64,000 bases of DNA from Mytilus edulis (lineage: Eukaryota > Mollusca > Bivalvia > Mytilida > Mytilidae), in contig NC_092355.1 of the NCBI RefSeq assembly GCF_963676685.1, positions 74,739,176-74,803,175 of the forward strand. The letters run 5' to 3'. A program made the position numbers and the translations under genes. Below, piece by piece: positions 48,611-60,955 of the stretch (positions are counted from its first letter, which is position 1; the number at the start of each line of letters is the position of its first letter). Under the pieces are notes generated by a model. That model did no database searches. It had not been told where the DNA came from and saw only the letters and a program-made list of their open reading frames with translations.

Positions 48611-50324
48611 TATACAGACGTTATAGATTCACTTCAATCTGCATAATAAAATAAAATCGAAAAATGTTATTGCACGTATTCATGTGTTTCTCCATGTGCA
48701 TATTGATACAATTTTGCTACATTACATCGGTGTTATTGTTTTGCTTTTATTTTACTGAAATATGTCCTTGTTATTTTATAATTCATATTAAGTGTAACTT
48801 ATTTTTCTTCTCATACATTGCACATATATACCAAAATCCCAGATACCGCGTCGGACGCAAAACAAAATTGCAAACACTAATTAAATACCAAACAAAGAAT
48901 TATCTGTGTATCAATACACAGCCTTGAATTAGAATTCTGTTAAGTGTTTTATTGGCTGTTTTTTATCTCTTATCTTTGTCGATAATAACTAAATGATTAT
49001 ATTAAGCATCAAGCACTATATCGGCAAAGCCCGTGGCCTATTTTTTTTTCAAGTTTTTGTTAAAAAGCGAAGAATAAAAATTATGACCATTATAAGACTT
49101 TTGATGTAGCTGTTTATCTTCTGCTGCGTCTGCATGTGTGAAAAAATGTATATCAATGTTCTTTCAATAATATGTCAACAGTATTACACTGTCACAACTA
49201 TTCTTTTATCGAAAATAGTATGACAACACTGTGACAATAAAGACGGATCACGAAAAAATACACATCTGCTTTTATTAAATGTCCTTTGTAAGATATCTAT
49301 ATTTAGAAAACACACACATTTAATGTGTACAAGATAACACACAGGAATATTACTGAGGGAATTGTCAGCACTATTGATCAGTGGTTCGTCAGTCATTTAA
49401 AAGATAAAGAACTGATTTATAAATGATAATTATTTCTATATATTTGTTCATTGACATAACTGATATAAAGCAATACACTTTTCCTTAACTTATGTAGCGA
49501 ATTATTATGTGCTTGCTTTTAATGTTAGGTGAATAAAACAAAATAGCAACTAGTTTACGTGAACAAATGGTTCGAATATCAACACTTACTCTTCCAATCA
49601 GTACGAACAAGTTTTCTTCAAAGCATAAACAAGTCTGTACATCGGTGTGTGTTTGTCAACATTTTCCATGTGTATCTAAACCAGTTCACGCCAGGTAAAC
49701 GAACTTTTAAAAAACAAATATTGAGTAAATTATCGTTCCTTGCCTTCAAGTTCATTCAGAATATTCAAAATTGCATCGCATAACTGGCAAAACATTCTGC
49801 TATTAATTAAATGTCCTTAAATGTCACACCACTACAAGCCTTGTTATCTCATTATCTTTCATGCTATGCTAATTGAAACCCATTGTATATCACGGCCGAC
49901 ACTCGGCTAACTGAGAGATTGGTCGGTTAATCTATATTGAGTATGCGGCTATATCGGCGGTTGGACTGTTAATCGGGTTGGCTAAAGTCTTTTAATCAGG
50001 TGGTATCGAGAAAATCATTGAAAGTTAAGCATGTTTCATTGTATAACTTTTTAAATATATTGTTATATAAACCTTTGTATTTTATTTGAACCGTAGTTAT
50101 TAAATGATAGAATAGGCTATTTAGATAACGACGGGTTTATGCAGATAGTTCAATAACTATTGTGTTTAGAGTTGTTAAAATACATTGATATTGAAATCGA
50201 ATGTCAATTTCGAATTCAATTTATCTAGAGAATATTCTTTATTTCTGTAAGCGTTTTAAAATTAACGAATATGTATCTAATGCAAAAACTTAACAAAGAT
50301 AATATGCCTATCAATTTGTATGTC
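48611..50324. other. upstream of the TNFR-like gene, no gene seen
   Basis: This should hold the promoter. No clear TATA box can be picked in this AT-rich DNA. Frames at 48664, 49184 and 49559 look random. Confidence 0.4.
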
Positions 50325-50420
50325 AGATACGCTTTTAAATCTTCTTCAGCCTCATCGATAGCGCTCGAATCAAAACAGTATGAAAGGCAAATACGGAATT
50401 GAAGCGCAAGACAACAACAC
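50325..50420 (+). repeat. family E fragment, decayed
   Basis: gtcagatacgcttttaaatc, gatagcgctcgaatcaaaac and gaattgaagcgcaag resemble the array version of the core. The 79-codon minus frame covers it and is not a gene. Confidence 0.5.
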
Positions 50421-50779
50421 AAAAACACAGAGAAGATGTGCTTAATAACACCAACACAATTCATGATTCGGGATAAAAAGCCAGTGTTTTGAATGATTCA
50501 ATATTTCATTTTGTCATGACAAGATATTGCTGCTTTTCTGTAAATTATTGGTGCTTCTTAAGAATATTAGTTCATTTACAGAAACTTTACAGAATCTGGT
50601 ATGGTTTCCAAGAAGAGATCATGGTAAAGCATCTATGAACTTCCCTAAAACCATTACTTGTGCAGAACGGGAATACGTGCTCAGAACCAATATTAGTTTT
50701 GCACAGACATGTCTTTACATTGCTGTACCCCTGTGTTTACCTATAATGTCTGTCTTGTTCACCCAACGTTGTACATGTA

Positions 50780-50950
50780 ATGAAATTTGATGCGACTGTC
50801 ATACAAGTGAAAGGTTTAGCGCTATAAAACATGTAACATGTGAAGAATATGACAGTTGGTGTCCATTGGTTTGGTGTGTTTTATCATGTGATTAGGGACA
50901 TTCCGTTTTGAATTTTCCTAAGAGTTCAGTAATTTTGTGATTTTACATCT
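50780..50950 (+). repeat. family D copy
   Basis: tgatgcgactgtcatacaag, gtttagcgctataaaac and gattagggacattccg. Confidence 0.8.
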
Positions 50951-51849
50951 CAATAGTCTCTGAGCAGATTAAGGTCGGTACATGTCCTAAGTTATTGGAA
51001 TTAAGAAATAAATGTTTTGGAAAACAAGGGCCCAAAAATTACCAGTGATTCAATAGGAAGCAGGAAAACTAATAGTACGGCGGCTTTGTGAAAAATTGTG
51101 CACATCCTGCTACAAGCATGAAATTTGGCATAGACCTTCATCAACTATTACTTTTTGATTTCAGATAGGGAGGCCTTTGAAAAAATGTCTCACTTTCGCT
51201 AAAATACAAAATAGCGCCATCATACTTAAATCAGCCCAATATCGAAGGCTAGTATGTGAATAGGTGTTATCATCATGCTACTGTCATACTATTTAATTCA
51301 AACCTTTGTTTCTTACTACTTTGGGATATATTACATAGATAGATGTATTTAAAAAGCCTACGTCCGGTAAAATCCAACATGTCGGACTTTGTACTAAAAT
51401 AAGCTTATTTTTTAGGAAGATAAATTGAAATGCATTTTAACGTTATGCTACTATCATTACATTACCCAGGAACCTTTCTATGTTGCTTCTCAAGGACACA
51501 ATGTATGACACGTATATCTGTAAAACCCTTACTCCCAGTAATATAAAAAAATAGTGAACATAGAAATATCTTATTATTATTTAAAAATTCTTCTTTTTTC
51601 AGCATGTGAAGAAAATGGTATTTTTTTTGTCCTGGTCATTAAACTTGTGGCTTTAAGTTATCCTTCAAACCACTTATTCTATTCTGTTGTAAATGTTTAA
51701 ATACAAAAGTGACACTTCTGGTAACAAAATTGGCGTAAATTTCAAAGGTAACCTTCAAGCCCTATCTTCGATGAAGTTCTTTGGATAAATTGATTAAAAC
51801 AAAATAAAATCAATTAATTACTAAAACATTTCTAAAATTTCTACTATTT

Positions 51850-52790
51850 GGCCAAACAACATGCTTATTCATGGGTACCACAATATGCACACAAGGCAGT
51901 GCAAAAAAAAGGGGGGATTTAACCCATACACAACGACCGCGGCATTCTTTTTTACATCCACAATATACAAACTTCTAACAAAATGATTAGGCCTCAGAAA
52001 AAGTTTTTTTTAAAAGGAATCTTCTTTATCCCTTCTCCATCCATTAGCGCCTGAACTGGGTTACATAAGAGCCAACCCAAAGTTCATCCCCCTAAACACC
52101 CGCCTGAGTTTATTGCATGTTTAACATGCTGGAAAAGACTAGACCAAGTTGAGGCAACAACCTCAATTAGCCTTCCCCTTTGTGCAAATATTTATTTTCT
52201 TGCTTCGTTAACCATGTTAGCCCTATTTGATAAGTTTGTGCGATATAACAGTAACACCCCGGTGATTTAGGCTGATTAATCATCATTCTGTATGTTAAAG
52301 TCACATCTTCAAATGCCATCAATGTCTCCCACGCCGTTTTTTTTCCTTTTCAAGCAAACAGAGAACCGTATCACAACCGGTAAAGGCATGGATGAAAATA
52401 CGTGTGTGTGAACACTCATTGCCTAGTTCATTTGAAAGGCCTTTGATAGATATTAATCCAAAGTGTTTTGCCTTCCCAAGCACAATACATAGTTCGTCTA
52501 TGTCACGGAATAGCGAAACAGTAATGACAGGATCATCAGTAACGACTATTCGAATCATGACTCGTTTAAGTTCGTGTTTCACTGCATAGGACACATGCAC
52601 AATGATTCAAGTGTCTGCCCTGCCTCTAAACTTAGTGCTAAGCTTGAAATATATCATGTGGTGGATAAGATAGTATATCCTGAGCATTCTTTGCTACAAA
52701 TACCATACGCAGCCAAGACTTCATCCACTTTTTTTACAGCTTCAAGGTATTTTTTTAAGGTAAGGACATAGTACCCAAACAGCATACTTG
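51850..52790 (-). pseudogene. decayed copy 1 of a TGCDT/CGCKKxC transposon-associated protein
   Basis: On the minus strand the longest open piece (52600-52319) reads KHELKRVMIRIVV, then DELCIVLGKAKHFGLISI, then HAFTGCDTV. Downstream, after frameshifts, come AFEDVTLTYR-like text and CGCKKECRGRC near 51.95 kb. These match, in order, a family I recall from many cnidarian, mollusc and fish genomes: EADTRI, RTVDTDVVV, ELW..FG.GK.FRYI, HA.TGCDT, VNEARK, CGCKKGC.GRC. Its biochemical role is unclear to me; the DTD motif hints at a nuclease fold. Several stops and frameshifts show it is dead. Confidence 0.65.
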
Positions 52791-52794
52791 TAAG

Positions 52795-53850
52795 GCCGCA
52801 AATACATGTTTATTCACAATCGGAGAGCTGATTTTCCACATTTACAAAGACTGTGGTATTGTTTCTTACATCCATAATGTTCTACCTCCTGATAAGATGA
52901 AGAGGCCTCACAAAGGGTTGTTTAAGAGGGTTCCCATGGATGATATTTGTTCAATCGTCATTCATAAGCGTATGTACTAGTTAGCATAGAAACCAATTCC
53001 AAGATTGTTACTCATTCACACCCGCTATAGTACTTTGTACGTTTTACATGCATGCTGGAAAAAAACTAGACCCAGTCGTTGGAATAGCCCCAATAAGTCT
53101 TTTCTCTTCCGAAAACACATGTTTTCTTGCTTTGTTAACCCCATCTAATAGGTTTTTCGATGTTACAACAAAACAACATATCGCTTTATCAATGACATAA
53201 TCAAATCCATATCTGGTGATTTTGACTGGTCAATCATCATTCTAAATGTTAAAGGCACATTTTCATCCATGTCAACAACACAGTTCCTTTTCCAGCAAAA
53301 GTGTAAACTCACAATGTCTAGTGCATTTGAAAGGTCGTGGATAGATATATATCTCTGGAACTTTTCCCACTTCCAAATGCAAACTAAAGTTCGACTGCCT
53401 CTTTGTCACGGAATAGCGAAACAGCAATGACATCAGTATCGACTGTTCGAGTTATGACTCAGTTAAGTTTGTGATTCCCTGCATCAGACACATCCATCTT
53501 GATTCTACTGTCAGTCTCCTCATGTAAACATGGTGCTAACCTTGAAACATTCTGAGCATTTGTTGTTACAGCTGCCTTTTCCTCAAAATTTTATTGAGCA
53601 AGCTGCTGTGAATGAAAACTAAAAAGTTCGTTCTTTTTGTCGTCATCTCTCAGAAAATTTTGCCAATTTTTAGAAATTTGTTTTGTGGATTCGTCTGTGT
53701 ATTCCCTTCCCCTAAATGTAGCTCTTGCATTTCGTAGAGGCCTTCAAACTACCAGTAAATGTACGCATCCGAGACTACATCCACTATTGTTACAGTTTCA
53801 GGGTGTTTCCTAACGAGTTTGCTGATTGAGTAGTATGTCTTTAATTTAAT
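52795..53850 (-). pseudogene. decayed copy 2 of the TGCDT-family protein
   Basis: Minus-strand text, with frame changes, includes NWQNFLRDDDKKNELF (about 53.66-53.61 kb), EETDSRIKMDVSDA, RTVDTDVIAVSLFRD and FAFGSGK, then a weak HYGCKKQYHSLC near 52.85 kb. It preserves a more N-terminal part of the family than copies 1 and 3. The TGCDT motif itself is lost. Confidence 0.6.
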
Positions 53851-54865
53851 AAAATACCTTGAAACTGTAACAAGAGTTGAAGTCTTGCATACGTATGGTA
53901 GTTGTAGCAACAAATGCTCAGGATGTTCAGTGTTATCCACCACGTGATGTATTTCAAATTTTGCCCTAAGTTCACATTAAGAGGCTGACACAAGAATCAT
54001 GGTGCAAGTGTCTGATGCATCGAAACGCGAACTTAAACGAGTCATGATTTTTATAAATTTCCTGTTTACAAAACATTGATTTTTTTCCAAAAACTAAGGA
54101 AATTCTTCTCCCAGGCATAGATGACCTTAGCCGTATTTGGCACAACTTTTTGGAATTTTGGATCCTCAATGCTCTTCAACTTTGAACTTGTTTGGCTTTA
54201 TAAATATTTTGATATGAGCGTCACTGATGAGTCTAATGTAGACGAAACGCGCGTCTGGTGTACTAAATTATAATCCTGGTACCTTTGATAACTATGATGT
54301 TACTGATGATGCTGACATCACTGTTTAGGCAATGCATGATTACAAACACGTATTGTGATCTTTGCCTTTACCGGTTGTGATACGGTTCTCTGTTTGCTTG
54401 AAAGGGAAAAAAGACTGCGTGGGAGACATTGATGGCATTTGAAGATGTGACTTTAACATATAGAATGGTGATTGATCAGCCTTAACCGCGGGGTTTAACT
54501 GTAGGATTGCACAAACTACCATGGTTAACGAAGCACGAAAATAACTATTTGCACAAAGGGGAGGCACATTGAGGCTGTTTCCTTAACTTGGTTTAGTCTT
54601 TTTCAGCATGTAAAACGTTCAATAAACTCAAGCGGGTGTTAAGAGGGACGAGCTTTGAATTGGCTCTGATGCTAGTCCATGCGCTAATGGATGGCGAAGA
54701 GACAAAGAAGGTCCCTTTTGAAAAAAACTCTCTTTCTTAGGCCTCATCCTTTTGTTAGAAGTTTGTACATTTTGGATGTAAAAAAGGATGCCGCAGTCGT
54801 TGTTATGGGGATAATTGGGTCCCCTGTGCACTGCCTTGTGTGCATGTGGTGGTGATTGTGAATAA
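53830..54865 (+). pseudogene. decayed copy 3 of the TGCDT-family protein, inverted, split by a family E repeat
   Basis: The plus strand reads EADTRIMVQVSDASKREL (about 53.98-54.04 kb), is broken by a family E insertion at 54052-54290, then resumes with FAFTGCDTVLCLLERE at about 54.36 kb, GCKKGCRSRC at about 54.78 kb and CTALCACGGDCE before TAA (54863-54865). An AATAAA overlaps that stop. Sequence between motif blocks is deleted, and frames shift. Confidence 0.65.
54052..54290 (-). repeat. family E SINE-like repeat inserted in copy 3
   Basis: It carries tcactgatgagtc and gacgaaacgcgcgtctgg, the reverse complement of the family E core, and ends ggtacctttgat. It interrupts the TGCDT pseudogene and so is younger than that copy. 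Confidence 0.85.
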
Positions 54866-55744
54866 ACATGTATTTTTTTGGCCAAAAAGAAGTAATTTTA
54901 AAACTGTTTTAGTAATTTAGTGATTTTATTTTATTTTAATCAATCTATCCAAAATTCTACATCAAAGATATGGATTGAGGACTAACTTTTAAAATTTACG
55001 CCATAGTTTTTACCGGAAGTGTCAATTTTGTATTTAAACATTTACAACAAAATATAATTAGTGGTTTTGGGGATAACTTAAAGCCAAAAGTTTAATGACC
55101 AGCACAAAAAACAACATGTTCTTTACATGCTGAATATTTAAATAATAAATCGATATTTCTATGTCTGCCATTTTTTGATATTACCGGAAATAAGGGTTTT
55201 AAAGATATACGTGTCATACATTGTGTCAATTAGAAGTAGTAAAGAAGGTTCCTGCATAATGTAATGGTAGTAGCAATACATTAAAACACACTTCAATTAC
55301 CCTTCCTTATAAAGATAAGCTTATTTAAGAACAATGTCTGCCATGTTGGATTTTACCGGAAATAGAGGTTTTAAAGACATCTTATCTATATAAGATATTT
55401 AAAAATTGTAAAAAATAAAGATTTGTACTAAATATTATGATAGTAGCATGATAATAACACCTATTCACATAATAACCTTCGATATTGGGCTGATTTAAGT
55501 ACGATGTCTGCCATTTTGAATTTTACCGGAAGTGGGACATTTTTTTTCAAATGCCTCCCTTTCTTAAATCAAAGAGTTATAGTTGAGAAAGGTCTATGCC
55601 AAATTTCATTATTGTAGCAGGATGTGCACAATTCGTCTGATATATAATTGTAGCCGCCGGACTATAACGATAACAATCAACGAGAAACATGTATGAACAA
55701 CATCAACAAACGACAATCACATGTCAGATTTGAAAATCAAAGCA

Positions 55745-56130
55745 TAATTTTCTGACGTTAGACACGCGAATCAATGAATGTGTTTGTAGATAGATGTTTT
55801 TGTGTTCTGTTAAATTGTTCCTTTTAAAGTTGTTACACGATGATGACTGCTGTACCCATATTTTGACTATATTATTTATTATGTCTGTTTAGTTCACGCA
55901 TCATTGTAAATATAACGGAATTTGGTGAGACTGTCAACACAGTGAGAGGTTTAACGCTATAAAACCAGGTTTAATCCATCATTTTCTACATTTGAAAATG
56001 CCTATACCAAGTCAGGAATATAACAGTTCTTTTCCATTCGTTTTTTATGTGTTTTGTCATTTGATTTTGCCACGTGACTATGGACTTTCCGATTGGATTT
56101 TCCTCTGAGTTCAGTATTTTTGTAATTTTA
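55745..56130 (+). repeat. family D extended copy
   Basis: gacacgcgaatcaatg and gctgtacccatattttgac, then gtgagaggtttaacgctat and cctataccaagtcaggaata. Confidence 0.8.
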
Positions 56131-56689
56131 CTTTTTACACGATTTCAAACAAAAGAATATGTTAAGAAATGTTTATACAGAAAAGAGCCAACGGTTTTGT
56201 CCAGAATGCGATGTAGACTGTTTTTATCAAAACTAGAAAAGGGAAGTTTTAAGAACACTCATTTTGAACAAAGAAAATGTTAAATGTGCGACAGTGGTGA
56301 ACTACAGAAGAGGTGCTCCACGTCACAACTGCATCCGTGACGGACTTCTTTGCAAACTTTGAGCACTAAATGCCTGTGTTTTTCAAAACTGCCGTAGATG
56401 TCTCTCCTCGAGTAGAAATCTGTTAATTACAACGAATTTCTAAAGAGATTGATTATTTAAAAAATTTGAACTGTCTTGCCTGCATTTAACATATATGCAC
56501 TACTGAAAAGGGCTCATTAGTATGTATAGGCATAAACACGTAGACACATGGAGTAAAAAGAAAATTTATCAGTGTAAATATAACCCACCTATGACAAAGA
56601 ATAACAAGGTTCATTTTTTGAAGAAAATGCATCTGATTGTAAGAAATGTACATCGTTTAATATATGACACAGGTTAAAACAAGAATGTG

Positions 56690-57232
56690 TCCAAAGTACA
56701 CGGATGTCCCACTCGCACTATCCTTTTGCATGTTCCATGTACCGTGAAATTGTGTTATAATCTAATTTGGCATTAAAATTATATAGATTATACTATAGGG
56801 AACATATATATGTACTAAGTTTCAAGTTGATTGGGCATCAATTTCATAAAAAACTACCTTGACCAAAAACTTTAACCTGAAACTTCCACTTTCATTTTCT
56901 ATGTTCAGTTGACCGTGAAATTGAAGTCAAAAGTCTAATTTGGCTTTAAAATTAGAAAGATCATATCATAAGCAACAAGTGTACTAAGTTTCAAGTTGAT
57001 TGGACTTCAGCTTCATAAAAAAGCTACCTTGACTAAAAACTTTTACCTGAACGAACGGACGCACAGACGAACAACAAGTGTACTAAGTTTCAAGTTGATT
57101 GGGCTTCAGCTTCATCAAAAACTACCTTGACCAAAAACTTTAACCTGAACGAACGGACGCACAGACGAACGAACGGAACCACAGACCAGAAAACATAATG
57201 CCCCTCTACTATCGTAGGTGGGGCATAAAAAA
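56690..57232 (+). repeat. family G repeat, modular, about 540 bp
   Basis: Starts caagaatgtgtccaaagtac, has repeated modules (accgtgaaattg, agtttcaagttgattgg, accttgaccaaaaacttta) and ends gaacggacgcacagacgaac and ggtggggcataaaaa. The 88-codon minus frame at 57356 is this repeat. Confidence 0.85.
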
Positions 57233-57242
57233 GGCTAGTTAG

Positions 57243-57395
57243 AGTAAAATTGAGAATGGAAATCAAGAAAGTGTCAAAGAGCCAACAACTTGACCATCGA
57301 TCAGAAATCAGCCGAGTACCACTAATGACTCGCCAACACAAAGATCGAACCCGCACTCGAAGACAGGCTTCAGCTGGCCCTAATCAAAAATGTTA
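57243..57395 (+). repeat. family C diverged copy
   Basis: aaaattgagaatggaaatc, gtgtcaaagagccaacaac and caggcttcagctggccc. Confidence 0.7.
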
Positions 57396-57544
57396 ACTAT
57401 TTGCGCATTTATGTATATATAGTGTCATTATGTTTTTGGGATATACAATGCAAGTACCCATGCAGCCTAGTCAACTCTTGTGTTTTTGTTATATGTATTT
57501 ATATTTGTATCGATCTGATGCATTAAGCCTTTTTCAAAAAGTAA

Positions 57545-57660
57545 AAACACAAAAATACTGTACTCCGTGAAAAATTCAAAAAGGAAAATCCAAAATCAAA
57601 AGACAAAATCAAAAGTCCAAACACCTCAAACGAATGGATAACAACTGTCATATTCAACTG
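57545..57660 (-). repeat. family D fragment
   Basis: gtactccgtgaaaaattc, caaaagacaaaatcaaaag and aacaactgtcatattc. Confidence 0.75.
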
Positions 57661-58265
57661 ATTTTTATACTTTGTTCTTATGTTTTACTGTGACAGCACT
57701 GTCAAATGATAAGGGGTCGCGGTTGGGCACCAGCTATTATAATTAATCACCTTATGTATGTGCTTCCCAAGTCTGGAGCCGGTACTTCAGTGGTTTTCGT
57801 TTGTTGCTGTGTTACAGATTATTTTGTACATATATTAGGTCGTTAGTTTTCTCGTTTGATTAGTTTGACATCTGTCATTTGGGTTTTTATATAGAAGAGG
57901 GACGAAAGATACCAAAGGGACAGTCAAACTCATAAATCTAAAAAAAACTGACAACGACATGGCTAAAAATGAAAAAAGACAAACAATAGTACACATGACA
58001 CAACATAAAAAAACTAAAGAATAAACAACACGAACCCCACCAAAAACTAGGGGTGATCTCAGGTGCTCCGAAAGGGTAAGAAGATCGTGCTCCACATGTG
58101 GCACCCGTCGTGTTGCTTATGTGTTTTTTTTATATAGTTGACTATGTGGTATTGGCTTTGCCCATTATTGAAGGCCGTAAGGTAGCCTACAGTTGCTACT
58201 TTCTGTATCATTTCTTCTTTTGTGAAGCGTTGTCTTATTGGCAATCATACAACATCTGCTTTTTT
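57640..58265 (-). repeat. family B copy, split by the family A insertion
   Basis: cccaagtctggagccggtac and gttagttttctcgtttga on the left, tgactatgtggtattggc and ttgaaggccgtaaggtagcc on the right, reverse of family B. Confidence 0.85.
57895..58126 (+). repeat. complete family A element, 232 bp, with 11-bp target duplication
   Basis: tttttatatag occurs at 57884-57894 and again at 58127-58137, on either side of an intact family A copy (aagagggacgaaagatacc to gtgttgcttatgtg). The host sequence is a family B copy that continues on both sides. Confidence 0.85.
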
Positions 58266-58904
58266 GAAGTTCAGTGAAAATGGACGTCATACTCAACTTC
58301 AAAATATACAAATAAACCAAATTTATTACTATAGTGTTCTAAACTTTGAAGTTCATATATAGATAAACATACAGCTACTTGTGCATGTGCAATTCTAAGT
58401 CCCAGCCTTGGTTTTAATTTCTGTTTTTCTTAAAAAAAGCACAGAAATCACTCCTTTTCCTTATTCAAAAATATTGATGCAACACTATAGTTAAGTATTT
58501 GGAAAGGTCACACAATAGTAAAATGATTTTGTTTTATTTTGTTGGTAGTGTACTTATATATTCGACTTGAAAACGCAATGCATTTATAACGGTTGTGAAT
58601 AAACTGGGACCTACATTCTTATATCGTATGTTTTCTGCGCGTGCCGGCTGTCGTATACTGATGCATTAAAACAACTATTTACAAAACACCAAAGGACAAT
58701 AGACCGAAGAGAAGAAAGCAGCACAATCCCATAAATGGTATATTGTGCACCAAGAAAATCCGCAACTTGACGAGACTTAAGTTTACCCCTAAACAATAAT
58801 GTAAAACAATATAATCGACTGTGTTAGATTATCATGGGTAGTCTATATCGCTAAAACACACCCTCGTCGTAACTGACTAATGCTTGAAATAACAAACAAA
58901 ACAA

Positions 58905-59357
58905 GAATGTGTCCATAGTAAACGAATGCCCCACTCGTACTATCATTTTCTATGTTCAGTGGACCGTGAAATTGGGGTCTAAACTTTAATTTGGAATTAA
59001 AATTAGAAAGATCATGTCAAAGGGAACATGTGTACTTAGTTTCAAGTTGATGTAACTTTAACTTCATCAAAAACTTCCTCGACCAAAAACTTTAACCTGA
59101 ACTTTGCACTATCATTTTCTATGTTCAGTGAACCATGAAATTGGGGTCGAAACTATAATTTGGAATAAAAATTAGAAAGATCATTATCATGGGGAATATG
59201 TGTACTTAGTTTCAAGTTGATTGGACTTCAACTTCTCAAAAAGTACCTTGACCATAAACTTTAACCTGAAGCGAGCATACGCAAGGACAAACGATCGAAC
59301 GGACGGACGGAGGCACAGACCAGAAATCATATTGCCCCTCCTTTGGGTTGGGCATAA
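58905..59357 (+). repeat. family G repeat, second copy
   Basis: caagaatgtgtccatagta, accgtgaaattggggtc modules, gaacggacggacggaggcac and gggttgggcata. It has two modules where the first copy has more. Confidence 0.85.
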
Positions 59358-60669
59358 CAAATAATGAGTATTCTATTGCTTTGAATGCATGTTATGTTAA
59401 ATATAAGTGCATTTAAAAGTGATATTTAGCAATATTTGAATTTTTAAAGCCCTGAATGATGATAGTTGAAAATCCTCAATGTTAACGTCAAAATTTAACC
59501 TGGGAGTTGAATATAGAATTAATCATATTGTCTATAATAAGTATCCTTTTGCCATAAAACTTGGTCAAAAGTCTGGATATTCATAAAGCTATAGTCATAC
59601 CTAGTTATTTTTTTATAGATTGTTTGTTTTTATATCCTATTAGGTCCAGGGACACAGTTATCGTCCTTTAATTTTCGTTTTTTACGAATATAATTCCAAG
59701 AATGGACAATGTAAAACTTGCAATTTGTTTTATACCCTTTCCAAATTTAGTTCTGCATGTTTCATACCTCAAATAACAAGTAAAAGATAAGTATACACTA
59801 GTCAAATTTGGTTCATGAATTTTAAAGTAAAGACGTGATTTGGTCAAGCTGAAAAAGGTTAAAATTAAAAATTCAAATTTCGGAAGCTGTCAAAGAATTC
59901 AAGACCCTTAATTGTCCATATTTAAAGTAAGTGCTGATGAAGTTTTTACCTACACACAATATTTTTAATGAACCTTTTTAACACTAAAAGTGTTTAATTC
60001 AGATCCTGTAATGTATATAGGTTTCAACTAACAAAGGCACAATTGACAGTATACCTACTTTGTTCGGTTATTTACGGTCGAATTTCTCGAAATTGTTTCC
60101 ATTCTCACACATTCTTGGCTTTTGAATTATCTGCTTTGAGTGTTCCTGATAAAGGTAAATCCGAGCTCTACGTACAAATGTATACATAGACTTCAGATCG
60201 TGTTGTGTTAAATCTGTTAGCACAAGTAATCCTAGTGGCAAATGTATGCTTGGAATTTTACATTTTGGGTATATCTATGAAACTTATTAAATTTTTTATA
60301 TTAATGGTACCATTGTTTTAACAGGAGCCTGTTTTGCAGTGTATGTTGTTGATTCATGTGTTTTTTAAATGTTGAAATCACTATATAATCAATTTATTTT
60401 TAGCTCTAGACTAGCGATAGTTGTCTTGCAAATCTCCTGTTTTTTAATATTTTATTGTCATGCTCATGTCTGAGTCTGACTTTTAAAGGAAAATATAACT
60501 TCTTCCTGGTAAGAAAATTATAATCCTGGTTATCTATGTTCATGAATATAGTATTATTAATTTCGTTGTACAATCTGATCAAACTAAATAAAAGCCCCCT
60601 AAATAAATCGAACGTTGTTATCTACTTTAATTTCACGAAGGCCATTACGTGTTGGTTGACATTTATGGT
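59358..60669. other. no gene seen
   Basis: AT-rich; no frame longer than about 80 codons and no recognised repeat until the family B copy. Confidence 0.5.
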
Positions 60670-60955
60670 CTGTCTGTATGCATATGCCTGTCCCAAGTCA
60701 GGAACCTGTATTATGTGGATATTGTTTGTTGATGTGTTACATATTTTGTTTTGTTTCATTCATTATTTTTGTCAATGAATTAGGTTATTAGTTTTCTAGT
60801 TTGAATTGTTTTACATTTGTTATTTCGGGACCTTTTATAGCTGACTATGCGTTATTGGCTTGGTTCATTGTTGAAGACCGTCCAATAACCTATATTTGTT
60901 AATTTCTGTGTCATTTGGTCTCTTAAGGAGAGTTTTCTCATAACAGTTGAAAGCA
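60670..60955 (-). repeat. family B copy
   Basis: gtcccaagtcaggaacctg, gggaccttttatagctgac and gttattggcttggttcattg. The 80-codon frame at 60536-60778 is partly this repeat. Confidence 0.75.

Larger units (their letters stand above)
51070..55670. mobile_element. decayed DNA-transposon-like cluster, three gene copies, long inverted arms
   Basis: The left end (cggcggct near 51079) and right end (agccgccg near 55670) are inverted, and the arms stay alignable by eye for about 1.3 kb: 51.08-52.39 kb against 55.67-54.35 kb. Shared blocks include gtgcacatcctgctac, gatattgggctgattt and caaggcagtgca in opposite orientation. Inside are three decayed copies of one protein gene, two on the minus strand and one on the plus. 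The symmetry suggests a foldback-type element or an insertion followed by inverted duplication. Confidence 0.65.

Noticed and set aside
52392..52771. Plus-strand frames in the 52.4-52.8 kb region
   Set aside because: They are antisense to the TGCDT-family pseudogene, whose motifs read on the minus strand.
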